From: AP-15 sp963724435
GTDB lineage: Bacteria; Pseudomonadota; Alphaproteobacteria; ATCC43930; CGMCC-115725
Direction of reading: 5' to 3'
Length of the DNA: 64,000 bases
NCBI GenBank assembly: GCA_963724435.1
Contig: CAVRUN010000002.1
Coordinates: 62,001-126,000, forward strand
Shown: in pieces, positions 10,707 through 18,938 of the stretch
Position numbering within the stretch: the stretch's first letter is position 1
How the letters are laid out: every line of letters begins with the position of its first letter
Program-made: the position numbers and the translations under genes
Notes under the pieces: model-generated
What the model was told of the DNA's origin: nothing
What the model saw: the letters and a program-made list of their open reading frames with translations, nothing else
Databases searched by the model: none

Positions 10707-11432
10707 ACGAAGTAGCCGCGCCGGCAGCTCGGTCTGCGCGCGCGTCAAATCCGCTGGGACGCCGATATCGATAAAATAGCCGTCGGCCACGGTTCCCCGC
10801 AATGCGCCGCGCGAGGCGAGCGCCGGCATGACGTCGCGTTCCAGCGAGCAGTTCGGGGCCACAGTATCCAGCACGCGATAGTCAAACAGATAAACACCGG
10901 CGTTGATGATGCCCGGTTGGCTGCGCTGATCGCGTTCGTGAAAATTGGTTACGCGATCGCCATCCATCTCGACCACGCCATAGCGCGTAACGTCATCGAG
11001 ACGTCGCAAGGCGATACGACCGATAATCTCTTCCGGATCCTGGAGAGCGTCGGCCAGCAGGCGGGCGACATTGAAGTCGAACCACGAATTGCCGTTGCAG
11101 ACGAGGAACCGCTCCGCGAGATGCTCTCGGGCGTGGAACAGCGCGCCACCGGTCCCGGCGGGCTGTTGCTCACGGCTGCAGATGATGCGCAGCGGCTTGG
11201 GGAGGCTGGCCTCGATCGACGGCAGCATTGCTTCGACAGCTTCGGCCAGATGGCCGGTCAGCAGGATGACTTCCTCGAGGCCGAAGCGGCTCAGCTCTCG
11301 CACCAGCCAGGCCAGGAAGGGTCGGTCGCCGCAGGCCAGCAGCGGCTTCGGTGTCGAGGCCGTCAACGGGCCCAGTCGCGTGCCGAGCCCTCCAGTCAGA
11401 ATGGCAGCCTGGCGGACTGTCGGTATGCGCAT
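10302..11432 (-). CDS. hddC: Heptose-1-phosphate nucleotidyltransferase, fused to a decayed phosphatase domain
   Basis: Residues 1-240 form a complete nucleotidyltransferase of the HddC type: AAILTGGLGTRLGPLTA (nucleotide loop), STPKPLL, GTGGALFHARE, FLVCNGNSWFDF and GYFIDIGVPADL. It should transfer GMP to D-glycero-alpha-D-manno-heptose-1-phosphate. After residue 243 the frame enters a HAD domain whose second half is out of frame, so the predicted protein ends in unrelated residues up to 10302. ATG 11432 is chosen because family homology begins there, although the frame extends to 11723 inside the next gene. It is fourth in the minus-strand operon with hddA. The transferase half may still work. 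Confidence 0.8.
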   Translation of the reverse strand: MRIPTVRQAAILTGGLGTRLGPLTASTPKPLLACGDRPFLAWLVRELSRFGLEEVILLTGHLAEAVEAMLPSIEASLPKPLRIICSREQQPAGTGGALFHAREHLAERFLVCNGNSWFDFNVARLLADALQDPEEIIGRIALRRLDDVTRYGVVEMDGDRVTNFHERDQRSQPGIINAGVYLFDYRVLDTVAPNCSLERDVMPALASRGALRGTVADGYFIDIGVPADLTRAQTELPARLLRRALFLGSDLVAKFDNDRTGDRERCDFMPGAPTTIRAASDAGWHVFVVANQSGMANGLGDEPDFASLCTAMTDAVRAEGGTIDDMPCRAPQPKSSRDLPTGPRLRLVRTGTGNAARPVDALAGRSGALPSDWQSA

Positions 11433-11466
11433 CGCGGTGTCCTGACCTAAATCGGTCTTTTGAATG

Positions 11467-12681
11467 CTAATTCTGGACGCTGCGAGAACTCTGACCCGCA
11501 GGTGCAGCCGTCGCGCGACGTCCCGGGGACTGCAAAATGGCCGCCTCAGCGATGGCCAAGACACGTTCCGCGTTGCCGCTCCAGGTGAAGGATCTCTCAA
11601 CGATCGTTCGGCGAGCGGCCTCCCCCAGTCGGGCGCGCAGTGATGGATCGACGCAGAGCCGGAAAAGGGCCGCTTCCAGCGCCCCATCTGTGGCCGGATC
11701 GAAAAGCAGCGCGTCTTTCCCATTGGTCAGGACTTCTCGAATGTTCTCGGCGTCGGGTGCGACGATCGCTCGGCCGAGTTGCAAGTACTCGAAGAGCTTA
11801 AGCGGTGAGGAATAAGGCGTCATGCTTGGCACCACGGCGATGTCAAAGACGGCGATATGACGGGCGACATCATCCCGCCCGACGATCCCGGTGATCGTCA
11901 GCCGATCAGCCAGGCCCCGCTCTCCCGCGTAGTTCTCGAGGAAATTGCGGGCGGGGCCGTCGCCAAGGACAAAGATATGCAGATCGAGTTCTGCGCGGTG
12001 CAAGGCCACGAAATCGATCAGCCGGTGAACCGCGTTCCAGCTGCGGATAAAGCCAGTAAAGCCGAGAACCACGCGCGATGGCAGGCCGAGGTCCGACTCG
12101 GCGATTTGGATATCGGGGACAATGCCGAAGCGCTCGGGGTTGACCCCATTCGGGATGACTGTTATGCGCGACGGCGCGACACCATACTCGGCCACAGTGC
12201 GGGCCAGCACGCCGGTCACTGGCAGAACGTGATCGACCCGGTTCCACAATAGGCGTTGCGCCCAGCGGCCAAGGCGATGCAAACGCAGCCCGTCATTCTC
12301 TGCCCGCTCTTCATAAAGTGGCGAGTTGACCTCTAGCAGCATCGGCAAATGGTACAGACGGCGCACCCAGATACCCGCGAACAGGAATAGACTGAAGCGC
12401 TCGTAGATCACATCGGGGCGGTGGACCTGCACTGCCGCACGCAGGCGGAGAAATGCCTTCAGATTGTAGGCGATCTCCAGCAGTTCATAAAGCGCCTTTG
12501 GGATTGACTGCTTGATGCGATCCACCAGTGGATTGGAGCCGCCAAATCCGGTCCGCATTAGCTTCGGTGGCCCAATGAGGACCGTTTCGTGCCCCAAGCT
12601 TTGCAATGCGGCGATCAGTTCCTCAATATGAACCGCCTGGCCATCCCGTGAGGCAATGCGGTGGTGAAATAGGATGCGCAT
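11467..12681 (-). CDS. Glycosyltransferase family 4-like
   Basis: 404 residues, GT-B fold. The N-terminal acceptor domain begins MRILFHHRIASRDGQAVHIE. The C-terminal nucleotide-sugar domain carries VIPNGVNPERF, VVLGFTGFIRSW, and the donor-site segment SPLKLFEYLQLGRAIVAPD with the EX7E-like pattern. It lies three bases downstream of hddA and 34 upstream of hddC, so it is part of the operon. It probably adds heptose or a neighbouring sugar to a surface glycan. Acceptor and donor are not readable from sequence. Confidence 0.88.
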   Translation of the reverse strand: MRILFHHRIASRDGQAVHIEELIAALQSLGHETVLIGPPKLMRTGFGGSNPLVDRIKQSIPKALYELLEIAYNLKAFLRLRAAVQVHRPDVIYERFSLFLFAGIWVRRLYHLPMLLEVNSPLYEERAENDGLRLHRLGRWAQRLLWNRVDHVLPVTGVLARTVAEYGVAPSRITVIPNGVNPERFGIVPDIQIAESDLGLPSRVVLGFTGFIRSWNAVHRLIDFVALHRAELDLHIFVLGDGPARNFLENYAGERGLADRLTITGIVGRDDVARHIAVFDIAVVPSMTPYSSPLKLFEYLQLGRAIVAPDAENIREVLTNGKDALLFDPATDGALEAALFRLCVDPSLRARLGEAARRTIVERSFTWSGNAERVLAIAEAAILQSPGRRATAAPAGQSSRSVQN

Positions 12682-12684
12682 TGC

Positions 12685-13713
12685 CTAGAGGATCTTCCAG
12701 CCCTCGGTTCCATGGCGCGTGAAGTGGCAAACCATGACATGACCATCCTCGCGCGATAGGGCGCGGATGACGTCCATGCGCCGTTCCGGGGCAACGAGAA
12801 AGGTTACAAAGCCGCCGCCGCCAGCCCCCGACACTTTTCCGGCCCGCGCGCCCGCCGCCAGCGCCGATTCGATGACTTGGTCGATATGGCTGTTGCTGAC
12901 ATTGTCGGCGAGCCTTTTTTTGGCGTCCCAGGACTTGCGCATGCAAACTGCGAAATTGTCAAAGTCGCCTTTCAGCAAACACTCTTTCATGTGAAAAGCG
13001 TCGTCCTTGATTGCGTGCATCGCCTCTAGCGTGGTTCCGCTGTTACTTGTCAGATTATCAGTCTGCTCCTTGATGATGCGGGCCGATGAACGAGATACGC
13101 CGCTGTCGAATAGGACCAGCGATGTCTCCATCTCCGAGATGATCCAATTCTTGATGCGCAGCGGGTTAACAATGACCCGATCTTCGGGATAGAACTCGAT
13201 GAAATTCACGCCCCCGAAAGTCGCCGCGTACTGATCTTGACGTCCGCCACCAAGCTTGGCGTCAAGGCGCTCGATTTGGAACGCCAGATGGGCAATTTCG
13301 TATTCGCCGAGCGGCAGATTCAGCCACTCGACAAAGGCTTTGATCATCGAGACGACCATGGTTGAAGAGGTCCCCAACCCTGAGCCGGGGGGTGCGTCGC
13401 AAAAGGTGGTGATGCGGCATGGCAGTGGGCGGCCGTCATTGAATTGCGTAATGATGCGCCGGTAGACCGCCCGATGCAGGATCAGCGGGTCTGCAATCTC
13501 GATCGCGTCGTCTGCGGCGGCCTCGAATTGAGAGCCAATATCCGTTGCGGTAAAGCACACCCGGTCGTCATCGGTGGGCTCGATAATCGTGTAGGCATAC
13601 TGGTCGATGGTTACATTGAGCACCGCGCCGCCATACTGATCGCAATATGGCGACACATCGGTGCCACCGCCGGCCAAACCCAAACGCAGTGGTGCACGAG
13701 AACGGATAATCAT
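12685..13713 (-). CDS. hddA: D-glycero-alpha-D-manno-heptose 7-phosphate kinase
   Basis: 342 residues, GHMP kinase. Seen: RAPLRLGLAGGGTDVSPYCD (N-terminal family motif), PPGSGLGTSSTMVVSMIKAF (ATP-binding glycine/serine loop) and GKVSGAGGGGFVTFL (third GHMP motif). It phosphorylates heptose-7-phosphate at C1 on the route to GDP-D-glycero-D-manno-heptose. The start ATG overlaps the stop of the upstream glycosyltransferase gene. The neighbouring hddC and gmhB-like sequences complete the pathway logic, apart from gmhA isomerase, which is not in the window. Confidence 0.93.
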   Translation of the reverse strand: MIIRSRAPLRLGLAGGGTDVSPYCDQYGGAVLNVTIDQYAYTIIEPTDDDRVCFTATDIGSQFEAAADDAIEIADPLILHRAVYRRIITQFNDGRPLPCRITTFCDAPPGSGLGTSSTMVVSMIKAFVEWLNLPLGEYEIAHLAFQIERLDAKLGGGRQDQYAATFGGVNFIEFYPEDRVIVNPLRIKNWIISEMETSLVLFDSGVSRSSARIIKEQTDNLTSNSGTTLEAMHAIKDDAFHMKECLLKGDFDNFAVCMRKSWDAKKRLADNVSNSHIDQVIESALAAGARAGKVSGAGGGGFVTFLVAPERRMDVIRALSREDGHVMVCHFTRHGTEGWKIL

Positions 13714-15003
13714 GGCACGGGCACACTTAAGTCAGTATCGGGTCTAAGCCCGCATCCCTCGTTGGATCCGTCCAGAGATTCGACCGGCCAAGCCGATGAC
13801 AACAGCTCGTCGAGGGTGCGCAGCCGCGCATTCCAGCTGAAATGCTCGAGCACGAAAGGGCGTGCGCGTGCCGCCAAAGCGGCAGCGGAGGCGGGCTCGT
13901 CGAGGATTTGCAGGCAAGCGGCAACCCATGCCTCCGCGCTGTCGGCGGTGATCACCGGCGTGCAATCGGGCGTGCCGATCCCGGTTAGCGCGTGAGCGCT
14001 GACAATAGTCGGCCGGCCCATTGCCAGCGCCTCCAATACCTTATTCTGAATGCCACGCGCGATTTGCAATGGCGCCACGACAGCTGCGGCATAGGCGAGA
14101 TAAGGCTGTACATCCGGTACACGTCCAGTAACGATCACGTTGCGACGGCTTGCCAGCGCCCTGACCGCCTGCGCCGGGTTTGACCCGACAATAGCAAACT
14201 GCACATTGCTGTGAACGGCGAGGAGTTCTCGGAAGAACGGTGTCGGCAAACCAGACCACGGCATCGATATTGGGCTGATAGTCCATAGCACCGGTGAACA
14301 CGAAAGCCGGACCGTCGCTCCAGTCTGGCCGCGGCCACGGTGTGCCTGGATCGAAGGCCTCAGCGTCGACACCATTGGCGATCGTGACGATCCGGGCCGC
14401 GCGGGTGCCGACGACACTGCGGAACAGCGCTGCCTCCTCGTCAGAGACAAAGGCGATCGCATCGGCGCCCGCGGTCAGGCGCGCCTCCGCCGCGCGCACC
14501 CGTCGCGCTTCAAGCGCGAAGAGCCACCGCTTCCATTTCGTGGTCCGCTCCGCATACGCCGCAAACTTTTCGGAATCCACATCGGCAAAGTGCAGCACGC
14601 GCACCGTCCGCCTGGGTGTTGACGTCAGGGCGTAGTCCGAGATGTTGCTGCTATGGGTGACGATCGCGACTGCCTGATATTGCTCAATTACCGTGCGCAC
14701 ATAAGTCTTCAGCCCAGGAGCGCGGAATAATGCGAAACTGATGGGCAAACCGCCCAGCCAGCGTAAACCTGCCGGCACCCAAGCCCAGGGTTTGACGATG
14801 TGCTCGACGTGGAGGCTCGCGCAATAGGGACGGAGCCCCTCGATCTCGGAGGCATCCTCCTGCGTGTCGACAAAAGTGCCGACGTGAACATTGAAGCGCT
14901 GACCCAAATGCCGAACTAAGTTGAAGGAAGTGATCTTTTCTCCCTTGTTGGGGGGAAAAGGCAGCCGCTGGCACAGGAAAAGCACCGCCGGCCGGTTATT
15001 CAT
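13710..15003 (-). pseudogene. TIGR03087/Stp1-like glycosyltransferase, frameshifted
   Basis: Glycosyltransferase resembling the sugar transferases associated with PEP-CTERM/exosortase polysaccharide loci. The first part reads from ATG 15003 (PAVLFLCQRLPFPPNKGEKI, then VRVLHFADVDSEKFAAYA, FVFTGAMDYQPNIDAVVWFA). Near base 14235 the frame must change to continue as FFRELLAVHSNVQFAIVGSN, ARGIQNKVLEALAMGRPTIV and the C-terminus at 13710. Both halves fit one protein of about 430 residues, consistent with a single-base loss. First gene of the heptose operon. If real, the enzyme is lost; if a base-calling error, it is intact. Confidence 0.8.
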
Positions 15004-15107
15004 TCTTGTATCAGTCTTCTGACTAGCACAAGGCACGTGGGGACCGCTGAATTATTTCAGGTGCTATAAGTAAACAGCCATGCATCGGTAGTCTATCGGC
15101 TTAGTTA

Positions 15108-15137
15108 CGTATACCAATGTGGGATTAATTAATTCAA
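15108..15137 (-). promoter_or_regulatory. Candidate sigma-70 promoter for the heptose operon
   Basis: On the minus strand TTGAAT (15132-15137) and TATACG (15108-15113) are separated by 18 bases in an AT-rich spacer, about 105 bases before the first glycosyltransferase start. The AT-rich block 15040-15140 stands out from the GC-rich surroundings. Confidence 0.45.
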
Positions 15138-15180
15138 AACATGCGATCAGATGACAGAAACCGTCGGGAGCTTCGGCAAC

Positions 15181-15783
15181 CTACGCCACCGCTTGGCCGG
15201 AGTGAAGGCGGTAATCGGCGACGACGGCGTGATAGGTAATGCGGATCAGATCGTCGACGAGCGGCGGCGGCGGCTCGCGGCGGAATAAGTGTTGGCGCAC
15301 GGCAGCAACCGGCACTTCGGCAAGCAGGAATTGGGCGCGGCGCAGTTCGTCCGCGCCCTCTCGCCCGAAGGCCAGGTCGGCGAATTTTGCGATGCCCGTC
15401 TCGATCTGCCGGGACTGCGCCGCAACCCCATCGCGCAGATGTTGCGGCCATCCGGGCTGACCGAAATCGTCGCGGTGGTAGAGCAGCAGTAAGCGGGCCT
15501 CAGTGAGATGCTCGCGGACCCAGGCGGGCGTGTGCAATGAGACTGCGAGCGCGTCCCCGGCATCGAGCGCCGCGGTGATTCCTTGCTGGAAGGCAAGCAC
15601 GGTCTGCAGCCACAGCTCGCCAAGCAGCAGGTCACGCGACGAAAAGCGATAATAGAACGACCCTACCGGCGCCTTGAGACGCTCGGTGATCGAAGCAACC
15701 GTCGCGGCGGACGGCCCGTGCTCGGCGGCGATTGCCAATGCGGCGGCGAGAAAATCGGCCTGTTCAAATCTGGGACGTGGCAC
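15181..15783 (-). CDS. TetR/AcrR-family transcriptional regulator
   Basis: 200 residues. The N-terminal helix-turn-helix is TVASITERLKAPVGSFYYRF (about residues 27-46), and the ligand-binding domain has C-terminal helices and a LLLLYHRDDFG segment. The GTG at 15783 fits the usual family start, but no Shine-Dalgarno precedes it and a perfect palindrome begins only two bases upstream. The mRNA may therefore be leaderless and the promoter overlapped by the operator. It is divergent from a flavin-binding gene it probably represses along with itself. Confidence 0.88.
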   Translation of the reverse strand: MPRPRFEQADFLAAALAIAAEHGPSAATVASITERLKAPVGSFYYRFSSRDLLLGELWLQTVLAFQQGITAALDAGDALAVSLHTPAWVREHLTEARLLLLYHRDDFGQPGWPQHLRDGVAAQSRQIETGIAKFADLAFGREGADELRRAQFLLAEVPVAAVRQHLFRREPPPPLVDDLIRITYHAVVADYRLHSGQAVA

Positions 15784-15784
15784 G

Positions 15785-15802
15785 CTAGAACATTAGTTCT
15801 AG
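15785..15802. promoter_or_regulatory. Palindromic operator in a TetR divergent promoter
   Basis: Perfect inverted repeat CTAGAAC-ATTA-GTTCTAG between the tetR start (15783) and the divergent oxidase gene (15855). A third half-site-like CTAGAAC follows at 15799-15805. The position is ideal for repression of both genes. Confidence 0.75.
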
Positions 15803-15854
15803 AACGATCATTCAGCAAGGAGTGTTCTCACCCGGACGTAGATGGAGGAAATCG

Positions 15855-16489
15855 ATGCCGATGATCGCACCGGAAGTCAGGGAGGAGCCAGAGGTCGCGC
15901 GCTTGCTCGCCGCAGCGCGCGCGGCGGTGACCGAAGTGCCCTATTGCTGGGTAATTACAGCGGCCGACGGCGGCAATGCTCATGCGCGTGTCGTCAAGGC
16001 CTTTTCCAATCAAACCGGGGAAGATTGGTGGACGCGCTGGTTTCTGACACGGCGCTTAGCTCGAAAAACCACCGAAATCCGCAATGCGGGATATGTCACG
16101 CTCGCCTTCCAGCACGATTCGGGCAAGGCCTATGTCAGCCTCGCGGGGCCTGCCGAGTTGATCGACGAGCGCTCGGCGGTCGAGAGCCGATTGCAGCAGG
16201 TCGATGACCCTGCCGACGCGCTAGCCGGGAACTAATTGCCGTCAGAGTCGATGCCGACCGCATCGAGGTTCACATTCGCGGCGTCACCGCCGAGCCGTGG
16301 GGTCATGGCCGCACCCTGCTCGAGCGCAGCCTGGACGGCGTCTGGCGCCTGTCGCTCTCCCGAGACCGAACCGAAGGCAGTTTTGCCTCGCCGCGCTTAG
16401 ACAACGCCGTCCTGGCGCAACCCTTCGAGATCGCCAGCGCTCATGCCGAGCCAGTCAGCGAACACTTCGCTCGTGTGCTCGCCCAATAG
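15855..16489 (+). pseudogene. Pyridoxamine 5'-phosphate oxidase-like flavoprotein, frameshifted
   Basis: The split beta-barrel FMN-binding fold starts at ATG 15855 with a GGAGGA Shine-Dalgarno. Seen: VPYCWVITAADGGNAHARVV, WFLTRRLARKTTEIRN, and VTLAFQHDSGKAYVSLAG. The frame ends at TAA 16235, but the family C-terminus continues in the next frame from 16229 (ELIAVRVDADRIEVHIRGVT, GRTLLERSLDGVWRL) until 16489. One missing base near 16225-16230 explains the break. The shifted frame then overlaps the 3' end of the convergent CoA-transferase gene; genuine homology seems to stop near 16375. It would be the likely target of the divergent TetR. Confidence 0.75.
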
Positions 16490-17620
16490 CGGCGACGGTT
16501 TGACCGGGGCCGGGGCGCCGTCGAAGCGCACCGGAAAGGCCGGCATCCGCAGCTCTCCGGCCGGGTGTTGCATCGTCTGAATGATGCCGCGTTCGGCAAA
16601 GCTCGGCTCAGCCAAGAGGTCGCCGGTGTCGAACACTGCCCCGGCCGGCACGCCCGCAGCGCCGACGAGCCGCATCGCTTCGTGCTTGTCGTGCCGGTGC
16701 GTCCATTCGGAGACCATCGCGTCGATTTCGGCCTCATGCTTGGCGCGCGCCTCACGTGTCGCAAAGCGTGGGTCCTGGATCAAATCTTCATGGCCGATGA
16801 CCGTCAACAGCCGCCGCCAATGCTCTTCATTGCCGGGGCTTGTAAACACATAGACATAGTCGTTGGGACCGCCTGGCTTGCAGGGATAGATGTCGGCCGG
16901 AGCCATACCGCCGGCGAGCGATTTGGCGCCGTTGCGCATCGCCGGCTGGCGGGTACGGGCGTGCTGGATAAAGGCGCCGCGGCTATATTGCAATTGAGCA
17001 TCCTGCATCGCGACCTGAACACGCCTGCCCTTGCCGGTCCTCTCGCGCTGAAACAAGGCGCCCAGAACGCCGATCGCCAATAGCATGCCGGTCCCGGTGT
17101 CGCCGAGGGTCGGGCCGGGTTTGGCGGGGCGGCCGTCGCGCTCGCCGGTAATCGCCATGTTGCCGCCGCAAGCCTGCGCGATCATGTCAAAAGCGAGGTT
17201 GTTTTCGTACGGCGTACCGCTACCGAACCCCTTGACCTGGGCGTAGACGAGGCGCGGGTTCAGCTTGTGCAACTCGTCCCAGCCGAGCCCAAGGCGCTCG
17301 ATAGCGCCAGGTGCGAAATTCTCGGCGAAGATATCGGCTTTCTTGGCCATTTCTTTGACCAGCGCGAGCCCACGCTCGGATTTCAGATTGACCGTGACCG
17401 ATTTCTTGTTGGCGTTGTAGATCAAGAAATAATAGGAATCCGCGCCCGGAGCAGGGCCACTGCCCAGGCTGCGGCCGGCCTCACCACCCTTCGGGTTCTC
17501 GAGCTTGACGACCTCGGCGCCGAGCCAGGCCAGCGTCTCGGTGCACGACGTCCCGGCTTCGAATTGCGTCAAATCGAGGACGCGAATTCCTTCGAGACAG
17601 TTCGGCTCTATTCCATCCAT
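16397..17620 (-). CDS. CaiB/BaiF-family (class III) CoA-transferase
   Basis: 407 residues from the chosen ATG 17620. Transfers CoA between carboxylic acids through an aspartyl-CoA intermediate. Seen: LEGIRVLDLTQFEAGTSCTE, WLGAEVVKLENP, VTVNLKSERGLALVKEMAKK, DIFAENFAPGAIERLGLG and LGDTGTGM with the predicted catalytic Asp. Homology starts close to 17620; the frame extends upstream to 17665 without family sequence. The gene is divergent from the LLM oxidoreductase, and the pair may serve degradation of a carboxylic acid. The substrate cannot be fixed. Confidence 0.9.
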   Translation of the reverse strand: MDGIEPNCLEGIRVLDLTQFEAGTSCTETLAWLGAEVVKLENPKGGEAGRSLGSGPAPGADSYYFLIYNANKKSVTVNLKSERGLALVKEMAKKADIFAENFAPGAIERLGLGWDELHKLNPRLVYAQVKGFGSGTPYENNLAFDMIAQACGGNMAITGERDGRPAKPGPTLGDTGTGMLLAIGVLGALFQRERTGKGRRVQVAMQDAQLQYSRGAFIQHARTRQPAMRNGAKSLAGGMAPADIYPCKPGGPNDYVYVFTSPGNEEHWRRLLTVIGHEDLIQDPRFATREARAKHEAEIDAMVSEWTHRHDKHEAMRLVGAAGVPAGAVFDTGDLLAEPSFAERGIIQTMQHPAGELRMPAFPVRFDGAPAPVKPSPLLGEHTSEVFADWLGMSAGDLEGLRQDGVV

Positions 17621-17728
17621 CGCGCGGTTCCTTGTGGCCAAGCGAGAGCGGTTACAGTAGAGCAACGGCTAACGTGGTTGAACCGCAATCGGGCGCGTCA
17701 GAGCCCGGGCGCGTAGGGAGGTCGGCGC

Positions 17729-18931
17729 ATGAAAGTCTTTGTCTTTGATTTGTTGGCGTATGGCGAGCAGCTCGAACATTTGAAAGTCGGCGGCGAGCTG
17801 CCCTACCCGCTTGGCAAGGAGCACTTCAAGCCCGAAATCGCGGCGCGCACCTATGCCGAGCATCTCGCGGCATGGGAGGAGCTCGACCGGCTCGGTTATG
17901 ACGGGGTCGGCTTTAACGAGCATCATTGCTCGCCCTATGGACTGATGAACTCGCCGAATCTGCTCGCTGCGGCCGCCGCCCAGCGCACCGAAAACCTGAA
18001 ACTACTGATCTATGGCAACCTGCTGCCGTTGCACGAGCCATTGCGGCTCGCGGAAGAGCTGGCGATGCTCGATTGCATGTCGAATGGGCGGCTGATCTCG
18101 GGTTTTGCCCGCGGCATTCCACGCGAGTACCAGGTTCACAATGTACCGCTCGCCCAGTCACGCGCTCGTTTTGAAGAGGCGTTTGACATCATCACCCGCG
18201 CCTGGAGCGAGGACGTGTTTTCGTACCGCGGACAATTCTGGAGTTACGAGGATGTCGCATTGTGGCCGCGGCCGTTGCAGCAGCCACGCCCGCCAATCTG
18301 GATGCCTGTGGTCGGCAGCAAGGAATCGATCGAGTTCGCCGCCCGGCACGACCTACCGATCACCCCCGGCCTCGGCCGCTCTCGCGGGTTGCGCGACGAC
18401 ATCATCCGCTATTACGCGCGTTGTCTCGGTCAGGCCGGGCATCGGATCACGCCTGACCATCTTTCGCTCGGCATCAGCGCCTATGTCGCGCCGAGCAAGG
18501 CCGAGGCGGTGCGCGAGATGGGCCCCTACCATCTCTACTTCAACCGCACCTTGTTCAGCCACGGCAACTTTACCGAGACCGAGCGGCAGCGCGAGACCGG
18601 TTATTCGAGCGCTTCCTCGACCGATTACGTCAGCCCGGAGAACCGCCGGGCGGCGCAATTCGCCCGCGACGATTTCCGTGGCCTGACGATGGCCAATGTC
18701 GAGCGCCAGGCCGAGGACATGCCGTGGGGCACGGCCGAGGAGGTGACGCGGCGGATTATCGACGCCGCCGACAGCGCCGGCGCCGACAATGTGCAGGTCA
18801 GCCTCAATCGCGGGGTATTGCCGCACGAGTTGTTTATCGAGCAAATCCGCCGCTTTGCCCGCGACGTGTTGCCGGCATTGCAGGCTCACAAGGTGACGCG
18901 CGTCCCGCTCGCCGAACCCGTCCCAGCCTGA
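17729..18931 (+). CDS. LLM-class flavin-dependent oxidoreductase
   Basis: 400 residues, bacterial luciferase-like TIM barrel. Seen: DGVGFNEHHCSPYGLMNSPN, LIYGNLLPLHEPLRLAEELA, MLDCMSNGRLISGFARG and PPIWMPVVGSKESIEFAARH. These monooxygenases use FMNH2 supplied by a reductase. A GGGAGG Shine-Dalgarno precedes the ATG. It is the same general family as the tandem pair at 40.9-43.1 kb but clearly a different branch (longer, with a distinct N-terminus). Substrate unknown. Confidence 0.9.
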   Translation: MKVFVFDLLAYGEQLEHLKVGGELPYPLGKEHFKPEIAARTYAEHLAAWEELDRLGYDGVGFNEHHCSPYGLMNSPNLLAAAAAQRTENLKLLIYGNLLPLHEPLRLAEELAMLDCMSNGRLISGFARGIPREYQVHNVPLAQSRARFEEAFDIITRAWSEDVFSYRGQFWSYEDVALWPRPLQQPRPPIWMPVVGSKESIEFAARHDLPITPGLGRSRGLRDDIIRYYARCLGQAGHRITPDHLSLGISAYVAPSKAEAVREMGPYHLYFNRTLFSHGNFTETERQRETGYSSASSTDYVSPENRRAAQFARDDFRGLTMANVERQAEDMPWGTAEEVTRRIIDAADSAGADNVQVSLNRGVLPHELFIEQIRRFARDVLPALQAHKVTRVPLAEPVPA

Positions 18932-18938
18932 GCCGCGA

